A stretch of DNA of 64,000 bases from positions 106,192 to 170,191 of the forward strand of contig JAETSI010000004.1 of NCBI GenBank assembly GCA_021769725.1. Direction: 5' to 3'. Source of the stretch: Oscillospiraceae bacterium. Lineage in GTDB: Bacteria; Bacillota; Clostridia; Oscillospirales; Ruminococcaceae. A program made the position numbers and the translations under genes. The notes beneath the pieces were generated by a model that did not search any database, was not told the DNA's origin, and was given only the letters and a program-made list of their open reading frames with translations. Shown piece by piece: positions 53,772-62,457 of the stretch (position 1 is the first letter of the stretch; every line of letters starts with the position of its first letter).

Positions 53772-54902
53772 ATGACGAATAATTTTGTAAAAAGATTAAT
53801 CGCCTTTGCAGCCGGCGTATTGATGACATTATCATTTACTTCCTGTGAGGACAGTGAGGAACAGAAAAAACTGAATAAACAGTACATCGAAACTGCTAAG
53901 GAAAACGCACAGGATTATATAATTCAGAAATACGGATTTGAGGCGGAAATAACGGATGCTATTCAGGAAAGGCACAGCGCAAACTTTAATTTAAGCACAA
54001 AGCCCTCATCTACCATACTTGTGAAAATGAATTATGGCGGCAGGGATTTTGGAGTTTACATTGATGGCAGCACATCCAATACCGACGGATACGACAACTA
54101 TCAGGCGACGGATTTAGAGGCGATAGTTCAGGAAGAATATGAATCGTTGCTTCCGGGGGTTCGCTCCGTTTCTATATCTTCAACAGATGTTCACACGGCA
54201 TATGAACCGATAAGGAATGAATGTCAAAATATGCACCATGAGTATTTTGACGGAACTAATGCAGCTGATATTCTGTCGGGGGCGAAGATTAATGTTTGCT
54301 ATGTAAATGCTGATTTTATGGCATTGCAGGACACGCAGTTACTTGATAAGTATCTTGATGAAGATAGTATCATATCATTTATTTCTTATCGTTCGGAAAA
54401 TGCGCTTGAAAAATGTGCGATGAGTACGGATGCAGAAAATGAATGTTATGTGGAATCCTATTATATCTTGGAAAATTCAATTGGAACGTATAAGAACTAT
54501 AAGACCGGCTGTGAGATCGGAAAGTTCGATTATTTTTATTACTCTGTTCAGAACGGCAGTCTGTCTGACGTAAGATTCAGTAAGGTTTTTCCCGAGGATC
54601 TGTCAGAGCTGAATATATGCAATTCAGCCGATGCAGAAATAGCATCTGATGCATATTGGCTTTTCCCTGCAAAGAACTGTCATGTTTGTATATATTTCCC
54701 CACAGACAAAATTCAAAATTACGGTGATAAAGTAAGTTTTACGAAAAACGGAAAAATAACAGAGGGCAGTTCTTCTATAAAAACAACGGATAAGCTTTAT
54801 CAGATTGAAGAAATTGAAGTAAAAGAAAAAGAAGAGTTTTATTTTCTATATGTTTACGGAGAGCCTTGTTCACAGGAAAACATGAAAAGCGTATTTTCAT
54901 GA
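53772..54902 (+). CDS. Lipoprotein of unknown function
   Basis: The 376-residue protein has a basic N-terminus, a hydrophobic segment and the lipobox FTSC (Cys25), so it is probably lipid-anchored outside the membrane. The mature part is Asp/Glu/Tyr-rich with several spaced Cys (e.g. RNECQNMHH, KTGCEIG, NCHVCIYF). No conserved domain was recognised. The ATG is preceded by only a weak ribosome site (GGTGAAATT). It is not obviously linked to arginine synthesis. Confidence 0.7.
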   Translation: MTNNFVKRLIAFAAGVLMTLSFTSCEDSEEQKKLNKQYIETAKENAQDYIIQKYGFEAEITDAIQERHSANFNLSTKPSSTILVKMNYGGRDFGVYIDGSTSNTDGYDNYQATDLEAIVQEEYESLLPGVRSVSISSTDVHTAYEPIRNECQNMHHEYFDGTNAADILSGAKINVCYVNADFMALQDTQLLDKYLDEDSIISFISYRSENALEKCAMSTDAENECYVESYYILENSIGTYKNYKTGCEIGKFDYFYYSVQNGSLSDVRFSKVFPEDLSELNICNSADAEIASDAYWLFPAKNCHVCIYFPTDKIQNYGDKVSFTKNGKITEGSSSIKTTDKLYQIEEIEVKEKEEFYFLYVYGEPCSQENMKSVFS

Positions 54903-54951
54903 TAATACTATTTCCTCATTACTATGAGGAGGGATTAGTATAAAAACTAAT

Positions 54952-54975
54952 GAGAAAAATTATGGCAGATATGAT
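54952..54975. repeat. Copy of the argH 5' end
   Basis: A 24-base stretch, including ATTATGGCAGATATGAT, is nearly identical to the argH start at 55564-55586 (one A inserted or lost). It diverges after that and encodes only a 22-codon remnant. Confidence 0.7.
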
Positions 54976-55045
54976 AATGTGCGTTTTGAATATCATAACG
55001 CTATGCCAATGTTGGAGAGAAATATATTGATAGGAGAAAAATAAA

Positions 55046-55468
55046 ATGACAGTAAAGTTTTATGATGAAGCAGAAGGCTCCCTGTTGAAATTTGCGGTCA
55101 TTGTTTCAAAATATAATGGAAAATGGGTATTCTGCAAACATAAACAAAGGGAAACATTAGAAGTTCCCGGCGGTCATAGGGAGATAGGAGAAAAAATCGG
55201 AGAAACTGCAAAACGTGAATTATATGAAGAAACAGGGGCAGTTGATTTTACAATAAAACCAGTATGCGTTTATTCTGTTATTTCTGATGATATTGATGCC
55301 GAAGAAACTTTTGGAATGCTGTATTTTGCGGATATAAAAGCTTTTGAAAGCGAATTGCACAGCGAGATCGAAAAGATATATCTGCTTGACGATTTGCCGT
55401 CCGAATGGACATATCCACTGATCCAGCCCAAATTAATTGATGAAATTATAAGACGGGGAATTTGTTGA
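55046..55468 (+). CDS. NUDIX hydrolase
   Basis: The 140-residue protein has a complete Nudix box (GHREIGEKIGET, AKRELYEETGA) matching Gx5Ex7REUxEExGU, so it should hydrolyse a nucleoside-diphosphate-linked compound. The substrate cannot be assigned. It lies between two copies of the argH 5' end, suggesting it was inserted at the head of argH. AGGAG precedes the ATG. Confidence 0.88.
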   Translation: MTVKFYDEAEGSLLKFAVIVSKYNGKWVFCKHKQRETLEVPGGHREIGEKIGETAKRELYEETGAVDFTIKPVCVYSVISDDIDAEETFGMLYFADIKAFESELHSEIEKIYLLDDLPSEWTYPLIQPKLIDEIIRRGIC

Positions 55469-55574
55469 TTTAGCGATATGAATAGAATTGATACCTAAGA
55501 TATGTATGGACACGACGTGTCGTGTAAGTTTTCAAGGAAATATTATATTTTAATAGTTATTAGGAGAAAAAATT

Positions 55575-56966
55575 ATGGCAGATATGATGTGGGCAGGAAG
55601 ATTTTCAAAGCAGGTCGATGAGACGGTAAACGCTTTTAATTCTTCTATTGCCTTTGACGGGCGTATGTACCGTCACGATATACAGGGAAGTATCGCACAC
55701 GCCACTATGCTTGGCGACTGCGGTATAATCTCAAAGGAAGACAGCCTTGAGATAATCGGCGGACTGAAAGAAATTCTTGCCGATATAGATTCCGGCGCAC
55801 TGGAGCTTGATCCCAGCGCCGAGGATATACATATGTTCGTGGAAGCGGAGCTTACAAAGCGTCTCGGCGATGTGGGCAAGAGACTTCACACCGCACGTTC
55901 AAGGAACGATCAGGTTGCAGTTGATCTCCGTCTCTATCTTAGGGACGAGATAAAGGAGATATCCGCACTGACTGCAAAGCTTGCAGAAACGCTTATATCC
56001 ACCGCCAAGGAGCATACCGAAACGGTAATGCCGGGATATACTCATCTTCAGAGGGCACAGCCGATAACGTTCGGTCATCATCTCATGGCATATGTGTGGA
56101 TGCTTCTGCGTGATCTTGACCGTCTCCGTGATACCGCACGGCGTATGAATTACAGTCCCCTCGGCTGCGGAGCGCTTGCAGGCACGACTTACGCCACAAA
56201 CCGAAAGCAGACAGCGGAGCTTTTAGGATTCACAGCTCCCATGGCGAACAGCCTTGACGGAGTTTCAGACCGTGATTACTGCATAGAACTTAACTGTGCT
56301 CTGTCGCTGCTTATGACGCATCTTTCCAGACTTTCCGAGGAAATAATTCTCTGGTGCAGCTGGGAGTTCAAGTTTGTGGAGCTTGACGACGCATTCGCTA
56401 CGGGATCTTCTATCATGCCGCAGAAGAAAAACCCGGACGTTACGGAGCTTATCCGAGGCAAGACGGGACGTGTTAACGGCGATCTTGTAACTCTCCTTAC
56501 CATGATGAAAGGTCTGCCCCTTGCCTATAATAAGGATATGCAGGAGGACAAGGAAGCTATTTTTGACGCCGTTGACAACGTTAAACTTTGTATCAGGACA
56601 TTTATTCCCATGCTTGCGACTATGCGTGTTATAAAGGAGAATATGAGGAATGCCGCTGCCCGTGGATTTATCAACGCTACCGACTGCGCCGACTATCTTG
56701 TGAAAAAGGGTATGCCGTTCCGTGACGCTTATAAGATCACCGGAACTCTTGTGGCTCTTTGCATTGAAAAGGGAATGACTCTGGAAACTCTTCCGCTGGA
56801 GGAGTACAGAAAAATGACCGATAATTTCGGTGAGGATATTTATGAAGCGATCAGCCTTGACACCTGCGTGAACGGACGTCTTTCAGAGGGGGGACCGTCA
56901 CCGGCAGCCGTAAAGGAGCAGATCTCTCTTGCAGAATCAGCGCTGAAAGAGTATCTTGAACGATGA
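55575..56966 (+). CDS. argH: Argininosuccinate lyase
   Basis: The 463-residue fumarase-family enzyme has the signature GSSIMPQKKNPD, THLQRAQPITFGHHLMAY and HTARSRNDQVA. It splits argininosuccinate into arginine and fumarate, the last step. TAGGAGAAAA lies upstream of the ATG. It overlaps the next small gene by 4 bp and is followed by argC after a structured gap. Confidence 0.97.
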   Translation: MADMMWAGRFSKQVDETVNAFNSSIAFDGRMYRHDIQGSIAHATMLGDCGIISKEDSLEIIGGLKEILADIDSGALELDPSAEDIHMFVEAELTKRLGDVGKRLHTARSRNDQVAVDLRLYLRDEIKEISALTAKLAETLISTAKEHTETVMPGYTHLQRAQPITFGHHLMAYVWMLLRDLDRLRDTARRMNYSPLGCGALAGTTYATNRKQTAELLGFTAPMANSLDGVSDRDYCIELNCALSLLMTHLSRLSEEIILWCSWEFKFVELDDAFATGSSIMPQKKNPDVTELIRGKTGRVNGDLVTLLTMMKGLPLAYNKDMQEDKEAIFDAVDNVKLCIRTFIPMLATMRVIKENMRNAAARGFINATDCADYLVKKGMPFRDAYKITGTLVALCIEKGMTLETLPLEEYRKMTDNFGEDIYEAISLDTCVNGRLSEGGPSPAAVKEQISLAESALKEYLER

Positions 56967-57217
56967 AGAAGAAGGATTTTATTTTCACTATAGGACTTTG
57001 TATTTTCATGGGGGTTCTGTGGGTGATCGGAATGCTCGTTATGGGACTGTGGATCGCCGTGAAGCCCAAGGCTTATATCTGGTGGTTCGTGGGCATCGTA
57101 GCTGTAACGCTCGTTATAAATGTGTGGCATTCCATGATGAAGGATGAATCCGATCTGAAAGATCCCAAAAAGGAAAAGTATCAGCGCAAGGTAAACAAGA
57201 GGAAGAAAAAAAGATAG
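56963..57217 (+). CDS. Small membrane protein of unknown function
   Basis: The 84-residue protein has two hydrophobic helices (about residues 7-32 and 38-58) and a very basic C-terminal tail (KYQRKVNKRKKKR) that should lie in the cytosol. It overlaps argH (ATGA), so its translation is coupled to it. No family was recognised. Its place in the arginine run might hint at a transport or regulatory role, but that is only inference. Confidence 0.7.
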   Translation: MKKKDFIFTIGLCIFMGVLWVIGMLVMGLWIAVKPKAYIWWFVGIVAVTLVINVWHSMMKDESDLKDPKKEKYQRKVNKRKKKR

Positions 57218-57251
57218 GCTGATATCTCTGTGCAATATAGTTATAAATATA

Positions 57252-57329
57252 CCGGGGGAGTATCTCCCGAAACGGCAGGGGAGTGGCAAAACGACGTATA
57301 TACGTTGATTATCCTACCCACTCCCCCGG
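57252..57329 (+). promoter_or_regulatory. Structured leader before argC with alternative hairpins
   Basis: The segment CCACTCCCC (57318-57326) can pair with GGGGAGTGG (57278-57286), enclosing the 12-bp palindrome ACGTATATACGT (57294-57305). An overlapping segment (57320-57329) can instead pair with CCGGGGGAGT (57252-57261). The latter can also fold on CTCCC at 57264-57268. It ends 28 bp before the argC ATG. It might be an attenuator, a processing site or a mobile hairpin. Confidence 0.5.
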
Positions 57330-57357
57330 GCAATAAAATTAAAAAAGGAGAATTATC

Positions 57358-58305
57358 ATGTCAGTTAAAATATATATCGACGGTCAGGAGGGTACTACCG
57401 GACTGAAGATTCTGGAAAGATTTCAGGGCAGGAACGATATAGAACTGCTGCGTATCAGCGAAGAAAAAAGAAAGGATCCGGCAGAACGGGCAAGGCTTAT
57501 CAATATGTCGGATTATACTTTCCTCTGTCTCCCCGACGCAGCTGCACGGGAGGCTGTTTCGTTCGTGGAAAACGATCATGTCCGCATAATTGACGCCTCT
57601 ACCGCTCACCGGACTAATCCCGACTGGGCGTACGGATTTCCGGAGCTGTCGCCTGCACACAGAGAGAAAATTGTAACCTCAAAGCGTGTTGCCGTTCCCG
57701 GATGCTACGCAAGCGGATTTGCTTCGATCGTGTATCCGCTTGTCAGCAGCGGTATTATTCCCGATGATTTTCCGGTGTTCGCCTATGCCACATCCGGCTA
57801 CAGCGGAGCAGGAAAAAAAGCGATAGCAGTTTATGAGGGAGAGGACAAGCCTTTTGAGTTCAACAGCCCCAGACAGTATGCTCTGTCGCAGCAGCACAAG
57901 CATCTGCCGGAAATGCAGAAAATTTCCGGGCTGAAATATAAGCCGATGTTCAACCCTATGGTCTGCGATTATTTCAGCGGAATGGTTGTCAGCGTTCCGA
58001 TACAGACGAGGATGCTTGAAAAATCCGTGACCGCTGCACAGGTACATGAAATGTATTCAGAGCACTATGCAGGAGCAAAGATGATAGAAGTAATGCCGCT
58101 TATGACAGCGGATGAACAGAAATCGTTTTTCCTTGCCTCCAATACTCTGAGCGGAGTAAATAAAATGCAGATATTTGTTTTCGGCGACGATGAACAGATA
58201 CTTCTCTGCTCACGTCTTGACAATCTTGGAAAAGGAGCAAGCGGAGCTGCTGTCCAATGCCTTAATATAATGATGGGAATTGACGAAACTACAGGACTTG
58301 TGTGA
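57358..58305 (+). CDS. argC: N-acetyl-gamma-glutamyl-phosphate reductase (type 2)
   Basis: The 315-residue protein is the short type 2 ArgC: VKIYIDGQEGTTGLKI, catalytic Cys in VPGCYASGF, YATSGYSGAGKK and QHKHLPEM. It reduces acetylglutamyl phosphate with NADPH. AAGGAG precedes the ATG. argJ follows by 10 bp. Confidence 0.95.
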   Translation: MSVKIYIDGQEGTTGLKILERFQGRNDIELLRISEEKRKDPAERARLINMSDYTFLCLPDAAAREAVSFVENDHVRIIDASTAHRTNPDWAYGFPELSPAHREKIVTSKRVAVPGCYASGFASIVYPLVSSGIIPDDFPVFAYATSGYSGAGKKAIAVYEGEDKPFEFNSPRQYALSQQHKHLPEMQKISGLKYKPMFNPMVCDYFSGMVVSVPIQTRMLEKSVTAAQVHEMYSEHYAGAKMIEVMPLMTADEQKSFFLASNTLSGVNKMQIFVFGDDEQILLCSRLDNLGKGASGAAVQCLNIMMGIDETTGLV

Positions 58306-58315
58306 GGTAATGATT

Positions 58316-59569
58316 ATGAAGCTTAAAGAAGTAAACGGCATAAAATTTACGGACGGAGGAGTTTGTGCCGCAAAGGGATTCCGTGCAAACGGAATCCAGT
58401 GCGGACTTGCTCACAGTGGAACATCCGTTACGAAAAAGAAAAACGATCTTGCAATGATAGCTGCTGATACTGAATGTACCGCTGCTGCTGTCTATACCAC
58501 AAACAAAGTAAAGGGAGCGCCTATCCTCGTGACAAAGGAGCACCTGAAAAACGGTAAGGCAAGAGCTGTTATTGTTAATTCAGTAAACGCCAATACCTGC
58601 AATGCCGACGGCGTTGAAAAGGCAAATAAAATGTGCGAACTTGCCGCCGCAGAGCTTGGCATATCTCCGGAAGATGTTATTGTTGCATCCACCGGAGTTA
58701 TCGGTCAGGTGCTGCCTATAGAGCCTATTGCCAACGGAATGAAAGAACTTGCAGAGGGACTGACGTATGACGGTAATCCACGTGCTGTCGAAGCTATTAT
58801 GACGACAGACACTATGCCAAAGGAGATAGCTGTGCAGTTTGAACTGGGCGGAAAGACCTGCACCATGGGCGGAATGCTCAAGGGCAGCGGAATGATACAT
58901 CCGAACATGGCGACTACCCTGACGTTTATCACGACGGATGCAGGAATCTCCGCCGAGCTGCTCCAGCGTGCGTTAAGCGATATTGTAAAGGTGACGCTTA
59001 ACCGAGCAAGCGTGGACGGAGATACATCTACCAATGATATGGTATGCGTTATGGCTTCGGGAACTGCCGGAAATAAGATCGTTGCTCATGAGGACGGCGA
59101 TTTTGAGATCTTTGAGAATGCTCTTTATGCAATTATGATGAATCTTGCCAGAATGATGGCTCGTGACGGCGAGGGAGCTACAAAGCTCATTGAATGTGTT
59201 GTAGGCGGCGCCGATTCCGACAAAACGGCGGAGACTGTTGCAAAGTCGGTCATTACATCAAGTCTGTTAAAGGCGGCAATGTTCGGCGAGGACGCAAACT
59301 GGGGACGTATCCTCTGCGCTGTCGGATATGCGGACGCAGAGTTCGATATAAATAATGTAGATGTCAGAATTTCTTCTGAAAAGGGCAGTGTTGAAGTCTG
59401 CCGGAACGGCGCAGGCGTTGAGTTCTCTGAAGAAAAGGCAAAGGAGATCCTTGGCGAGGACGAGATCTGCATTATAATCAATATCGGAAACGGCGGTCAC
59501 AGCGCTGCTGCATGGGGCTGCGATCTCACGTATGATTACGTTAAAATCAACGGTGACTACCGTTCATAA
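58316..59569 (+). CDS. argJ: Ornithine acetyltransferase / N-acetylglutamate synthase
   Basis: The 417-residue precursor has the autocleavage region KGSGMIHPNMAT, where the chain splits before Thr, plus VNSVNANTCNADG, VASTGVIGQVLP and DGDTSTNDMV. ArgJ moves the acetyl group from acetylornithine to glutamate. Whether it also uses acetyl-CoA cannot be told, but no argA-type synthase is in the window. ATG 58316 follows GAGGTAA; an earlier start would overlap argC. Confidence 0.96.
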   Translation: MKLKEVNGIKFTDGGVCAAKGFRANGIQCGLAHSGTSVTKKKNDLAMIAADTECTAAAVYTTNKVKGAPILVTKEHLKNGKARAVIVNSVNANTCNADGVEKANKMCELAAAELGISPEDVIVASTGVIGQVLPIEPIANGMKELAEGLTYDGNPRAVEAIMTTDTMPKEIAVQFELGGKTCTMGGMLKGSGMIHPNMATTLTFITTDAGISAELLQRALSDIVKVTLNRASVDGDTSTNDMVCVMASGTAGNKIVAHEDGDFEIFENALYAIMMNLARMMARDGEGATKLIECVVGGADSDKTAETVAKSVITSSLLKAAMFGEDANWGRILCAVGYADAEFDINNVDVRISSEKGSVEVCRNGAGVEFSEEKAKEILGEDEICIIINIGNGGHSAAAWGCDLTYDYVKINGDYRS

Positions 59570-59584
59570 AGGGAGAAAGATTAA

Positions 59585-60451
59585 ATGGAAAAAATTTCAA
59601 ACAGCGATAAATCGCAGGTGCTTATTGACGCCCTGCCGTATATCCAGAAATACAATAATAAAATACTTGTTATAAAGTACGGCGGAAACGCTATGACAAA
59701 CAATGAGCTTAAAGACGCAGTTATGACGGATATCGTGCTGCTTTCGCAGATTGGCGTTAAGGTCGTACTCGTTCACGGCGGCGGTCCCGAAATTAACGAT
59801 ATGCTAAAAAGACTCGGTATAGAAAGCCGATTTGTAAACGGTTTACGCTACACTGACGAGGAAACAGTCAACGTTGTAAAAATGGTTCTTGCCGGAAAGG
59901 TAAACAAGGAACTTGTACAGCTTCTTGCACAGCATAAAGGCAGTGCAGTGGGACTTTGCGGAATCGACGGTGAAATGCTTACCGCAAAGAAGATGACCAC
60001 AGACGACGGACAGGATCTCGGCTTTGTCGGGGAGATCACAGGAGTGAACACCAAGCCTATCCTTGATGCCCTGGCAAACGGAAGTGTGCCTGTTATCGCC
60101 ACAGTTGCAACAGACAGCGAGGGCAACACATATAATATAAATGCCGATACGGCAGCAGCAAGGATCGCTGCCGAATTGGGTGCGGAAAATCTTATCCTTA
60201 TGACGGATATCGCAGGACTGCTCCGTGACAAGGACGATCCGTCCACACTTATTCCTGAAGTGAACGTCAGCGAAGTACCCTTCCTCAAGAGACAGGGCAT
60301 AATTTCCGGCGGTATGATCCCGAAGATAGATTGCTGCGTTGAAGCAGTAAGGCGTGGAGTGAACAAGACAGTAATCATTGACGGCAGAGTTCCTCATTCA
60401 ATTCTGATAGAGATACTTTCCAACGAAGGCATCGGAACGCAGTTTGTCTGA
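59585..60451 (+). CDS. argB: Acetylglutamate kinase
   Basis: The 288-residue amino-acid kinase shows VIKYGGNAMT, VHGGGPEIN, NINADTAAARIA and GMIPKIDCC. It phosphorylates N-acetylglutamate and is commonly the arginine-inhibited step in cyclic pathways. It follows argJ by 15 bp. A repeat element and a new promoter separate it from argD. Confidence 0.97.
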   Translation: MEKISNSDKSQVLIDALPYIQKYNNKILVIKYGGNAMTNNELKDAVMTDIVLLSQIGVKVVLVHGGGPEINDMLKRLGIESRFVNGLRYTDEETVNVVKMVLAGKVNKELVQLLAQHKGSAVGLCGIDGEMLTAKKMTTDDGQDLGFVGEITGVNTKPILDALANGSVPVIATVATDSEGNTYNINADTAAARIAAELGAENLILMTDIAGLLRDKDDPSTLIPEVNVSEVPFLKRQGIISGGMIPKIDCCVEAVRRGVNKTVIIDGRVPHSILIEILSNEGIGTQFV

Positions 60452-60455
60452 ATTA

Positions 60456-60615
60456 GGTCTTGTTTGAAAAATACATACATTCGTTAAAATGCCCATAAAT
60501 CACTGTCTGTGTCGTCGAAAATCCTTGCCGGGCGACAGCCCGCCTGCGGATTCTCTCCTAGCATCCAGCAATTTCTATGCATTTTTCCGAACAAAGTTAT
60601 TTTTTAAACAAGCCC
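60456..60615. repeat. MITE-like element K between argB and argD
   Basis: Its 18-bp terminal inverted repeats (60456-60473, 60598-60615) match at 16 positions. The core hairpin CGGGC-GACA-GCCCG (60529-60542) parallels the core of element J with compensating changes. Confidence 0.7.
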
Positions 60616-60682
60616 TGGACACAAATTCTATAAATCATATTACAAATAAATAAAAAATTTACGTCAATATTCATATACTATG

Positions 60683-60712
60683 TTGATTTTATAGTAGTTA
60701 TGGAGTTATAAT
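60683..60712 (+). promoter_or_regulatory. argD promoter
   Basis: TTGATT, 18 bp, TATAAT, with an ARG-box half-like AATATTCATA just upstream (60667-60676). It suggests argD-argF are a separate transcript. Confidence 0.5.
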
Positions 60713-60778
60713 TATATATATAGGTGTAGAGTCTGATTTTAGATTTTTCTGCATCTTTGTCCCGAGGAGGAAAAATAA

Positions 60779-61963
60779 ATGAACAGCAATGAAAAAACAA
60801 TAAATAAATTTAATAATTATGTGGCACAGTCATACGGACGTTATCCCCTTGCAATGAAATCGGGACAAGGCAGACAGTGTGTTGATGAAAACGGCATGAA
60901 ATATATTGATTTCGGCAGCGGAATAGGATGCAACTGTCTTGGCTACTGTGATGAACAGTGGGCAGATGCGGTATGTGCTCAGGTGCGGACGCTCCAGCAT
61001 AACAGTAATTACTACTATACTGATGTTCAGGCTGAATTTGCCGAAAAGCTCTGCGGTACTACCGGATATCAGGCGGTCTTTTTTGGGAACAGCGGTGCGG
61101 AAGCAAATGAATGCGCTATAAAAACAGCAAGGAAGTACAGTTTTGATAAGTACGGCAAGGGACGGCACAATATTATAACTTTGGTGAATTCTTTCCACGG
61201 AAGAACAATGGCTACTCTTTCGGCAACGGGACAGGATGTGTTTCACAATTATTTTTTCCCGTTTCTGGAGGGATTTATTAACGTTGAGGCTAATAATATC
61301 AGCGATCTGAAAGAAAAGCTCGATGATACGGTCTGCGCTTTGATGCTGGAATACGTTCAGGGCGAGGGCGGTGTGAACGCTCTCGATAAAGACTTTGTCG
61401 ATGCTGTTTATCAGCTCTGTGCTGAGAAAGATATCCTTGTGATTGCCGATGAGGTACAGACTGGCGTAGGCCGTACCGGAAAGTTCCTTGCAGGGGAATG
61501 GTACGGCAGAAAGGCAGATATCACCACTCTTGCCAAGGGTATAGCAGGAGGAGTTCCTATGGGAGCGTGCCTGTTCAATGAAAAAACAATGAATGTGCTT
61601 GTTCCGGGAACTCACGGCTCTACTTTCGGCGGAAATCCCATTGCCTGTGCAGGCGGAATTGCAGTTATCAACAGGATAACCGGCGATGGATTTTTAGACG
61701 AGGTAAACGGAAAGGCATCTTACATAAAGTCAAAGCTTGAGGAGTGCAGTGCAGTTCAGAGCGTCAGTGGTCTCGGTCTGATGATCGGTATTACCCTTGC
61801 CGATAAGTCGGCAAAGGCGGCGGATATCGCTAAAAAGGCGTTTGAAAGAGGACTGTTGGTGCTTACTGCAAAGGAAAAAGTAAGGCTTCTGCCTCCGCTT
61901 AATATAACATATAATGAAATAAATGACGGAATAAAAATCCTTATGGAAATACTGGAGGAATGA
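60779..61963 (+). CDS. argD: Acetylornithine aminotransferase
   Basis: The 394-residue class III PLP aminotransferase has NSGAEANECAIKTAR, FHGRTMATLSATGQ, VIADEVQTGVGRTG and the PLP Lys in TTLAKGIAGGVPMGA, then HGSTFGGNP. It converts acetylglutamate semialdehyde to acetylornithine. GAGGAGG lies upstream. The next gene starts 4 bp after its stop. Confidence 0.96.
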   Translation: MNSNEKTINKFNNYVAQSYGRYPLAMKSGQGRQCVDENGMKYIDFGSGIGCNCLGYCDEQWADAVCAQVRTLQHNSNYYYTDVQAEFAEKLCGTTGYQAVFFGNSGAEANECAIKTARKYSFDKYGKGRHNIITLVNSFHGRTMATLSATGQDVFHNYFFPFLEGFINVEANNISDLKEKLDDTVCALMLEYVQGEGGVNALDKDFVDAVYQLCAEKDILVIADEVQTGVGRTGKFLAGEWYGRKADITTLAKGIAGGVPMGACLFNEKTMNVLVPGTHGSTFGGNPIACAGGIAVINRITGDGFLDEVNGKASYIKSKLEECSAVQSVSGLGLMIGITLADKSAKAADIAKKAFERGLLVLTAKEKVRLLPPLNITYNEINDGIKILMEILEE

Positions 61964-61966
61964 TTT

Positions 61967-62431
61967 ATGGAATTAACAGTAGCAGAAAAAGGCAGCAGGT
62001 ATGTTGTGGAGGATAAGAAATCAAGACTTCTGTATACCGTTAAGAAAAAAGGATTTTCCCAGAGATATATCCTGCTTGATGCAAGCAATTATAATCTTTA
62101 CACGCTTGTTCAGGAGGGCGATTCAAGAAAGCCGTTGTTCTCAGTGATCCTCAATGACGATATTTTTCTCAAAATGGAATGCAGATCAATGTTTCTTGAT
62201 CCTACGATAACGGCAGAGGGAAAAGGAATGAACTTTGTTATCGCAAGCAAAGACCGAAAGAATTTTGATATAATACTTAATGAAATCAAGGTTGGAAGAA
62301 TAAACACTAAATATGGTGTATCCGGTTCACTGCAATATGACCTTGAAATTGAAAATACGGCGTTTGACGACTATATTCCGCTGTTTGCAGTGGCTATAGA
62401 CAAAGCGTTCGGGGAAATGAACCGCAACTGA
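61967..62431 (+). CDS. Protein of unknown function within the arginine operon
   Basis: The 154-residue protein seems soluble and mostly beta (YVVEDKKSRLLYTVKKKGFS, RYILLDASNYNLYTL, FDIILNEIKVGRI), possibly a LURP-one/tubby-like barrel, though I cannot confirm this. The ribosome site (GGAGGAATGATTT) lies in the last codons of argD, so the two are translated together. It is not a known arginine enzyme. Confidence 0.65.
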   Translation: MELTVAEKGSRYVVEDKKSRLLYTVKKKGFSQRYILLDASNYNLYTLVQEGDSRKPLFSVILNDDIFLKMECRSMFLDPTITAEGKGMNFVIASKDRKNFDIILNEIKVGRINTKYGVSGSLQYDLEIENTAFDDYIPLFAVAIDKAFGEMNRN

Positions 62432-62457
62432 TACTAATTTTGAAAGGATAAATTGAC

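Noticed and set aside
54961..55029. A 22-codon open frame starting like argH
   Set aside because: It is only the duplicated argH start followed by unrelated sequence; no support for a real peptide.
55510..55525. Palindrome ACACGAC-GT-GTCGTGT before argH, considered as an operator
   Set aside because: It is an isolated short palindrome with no clear promoter around it and no known regulator motif; too weak to list as a feature.
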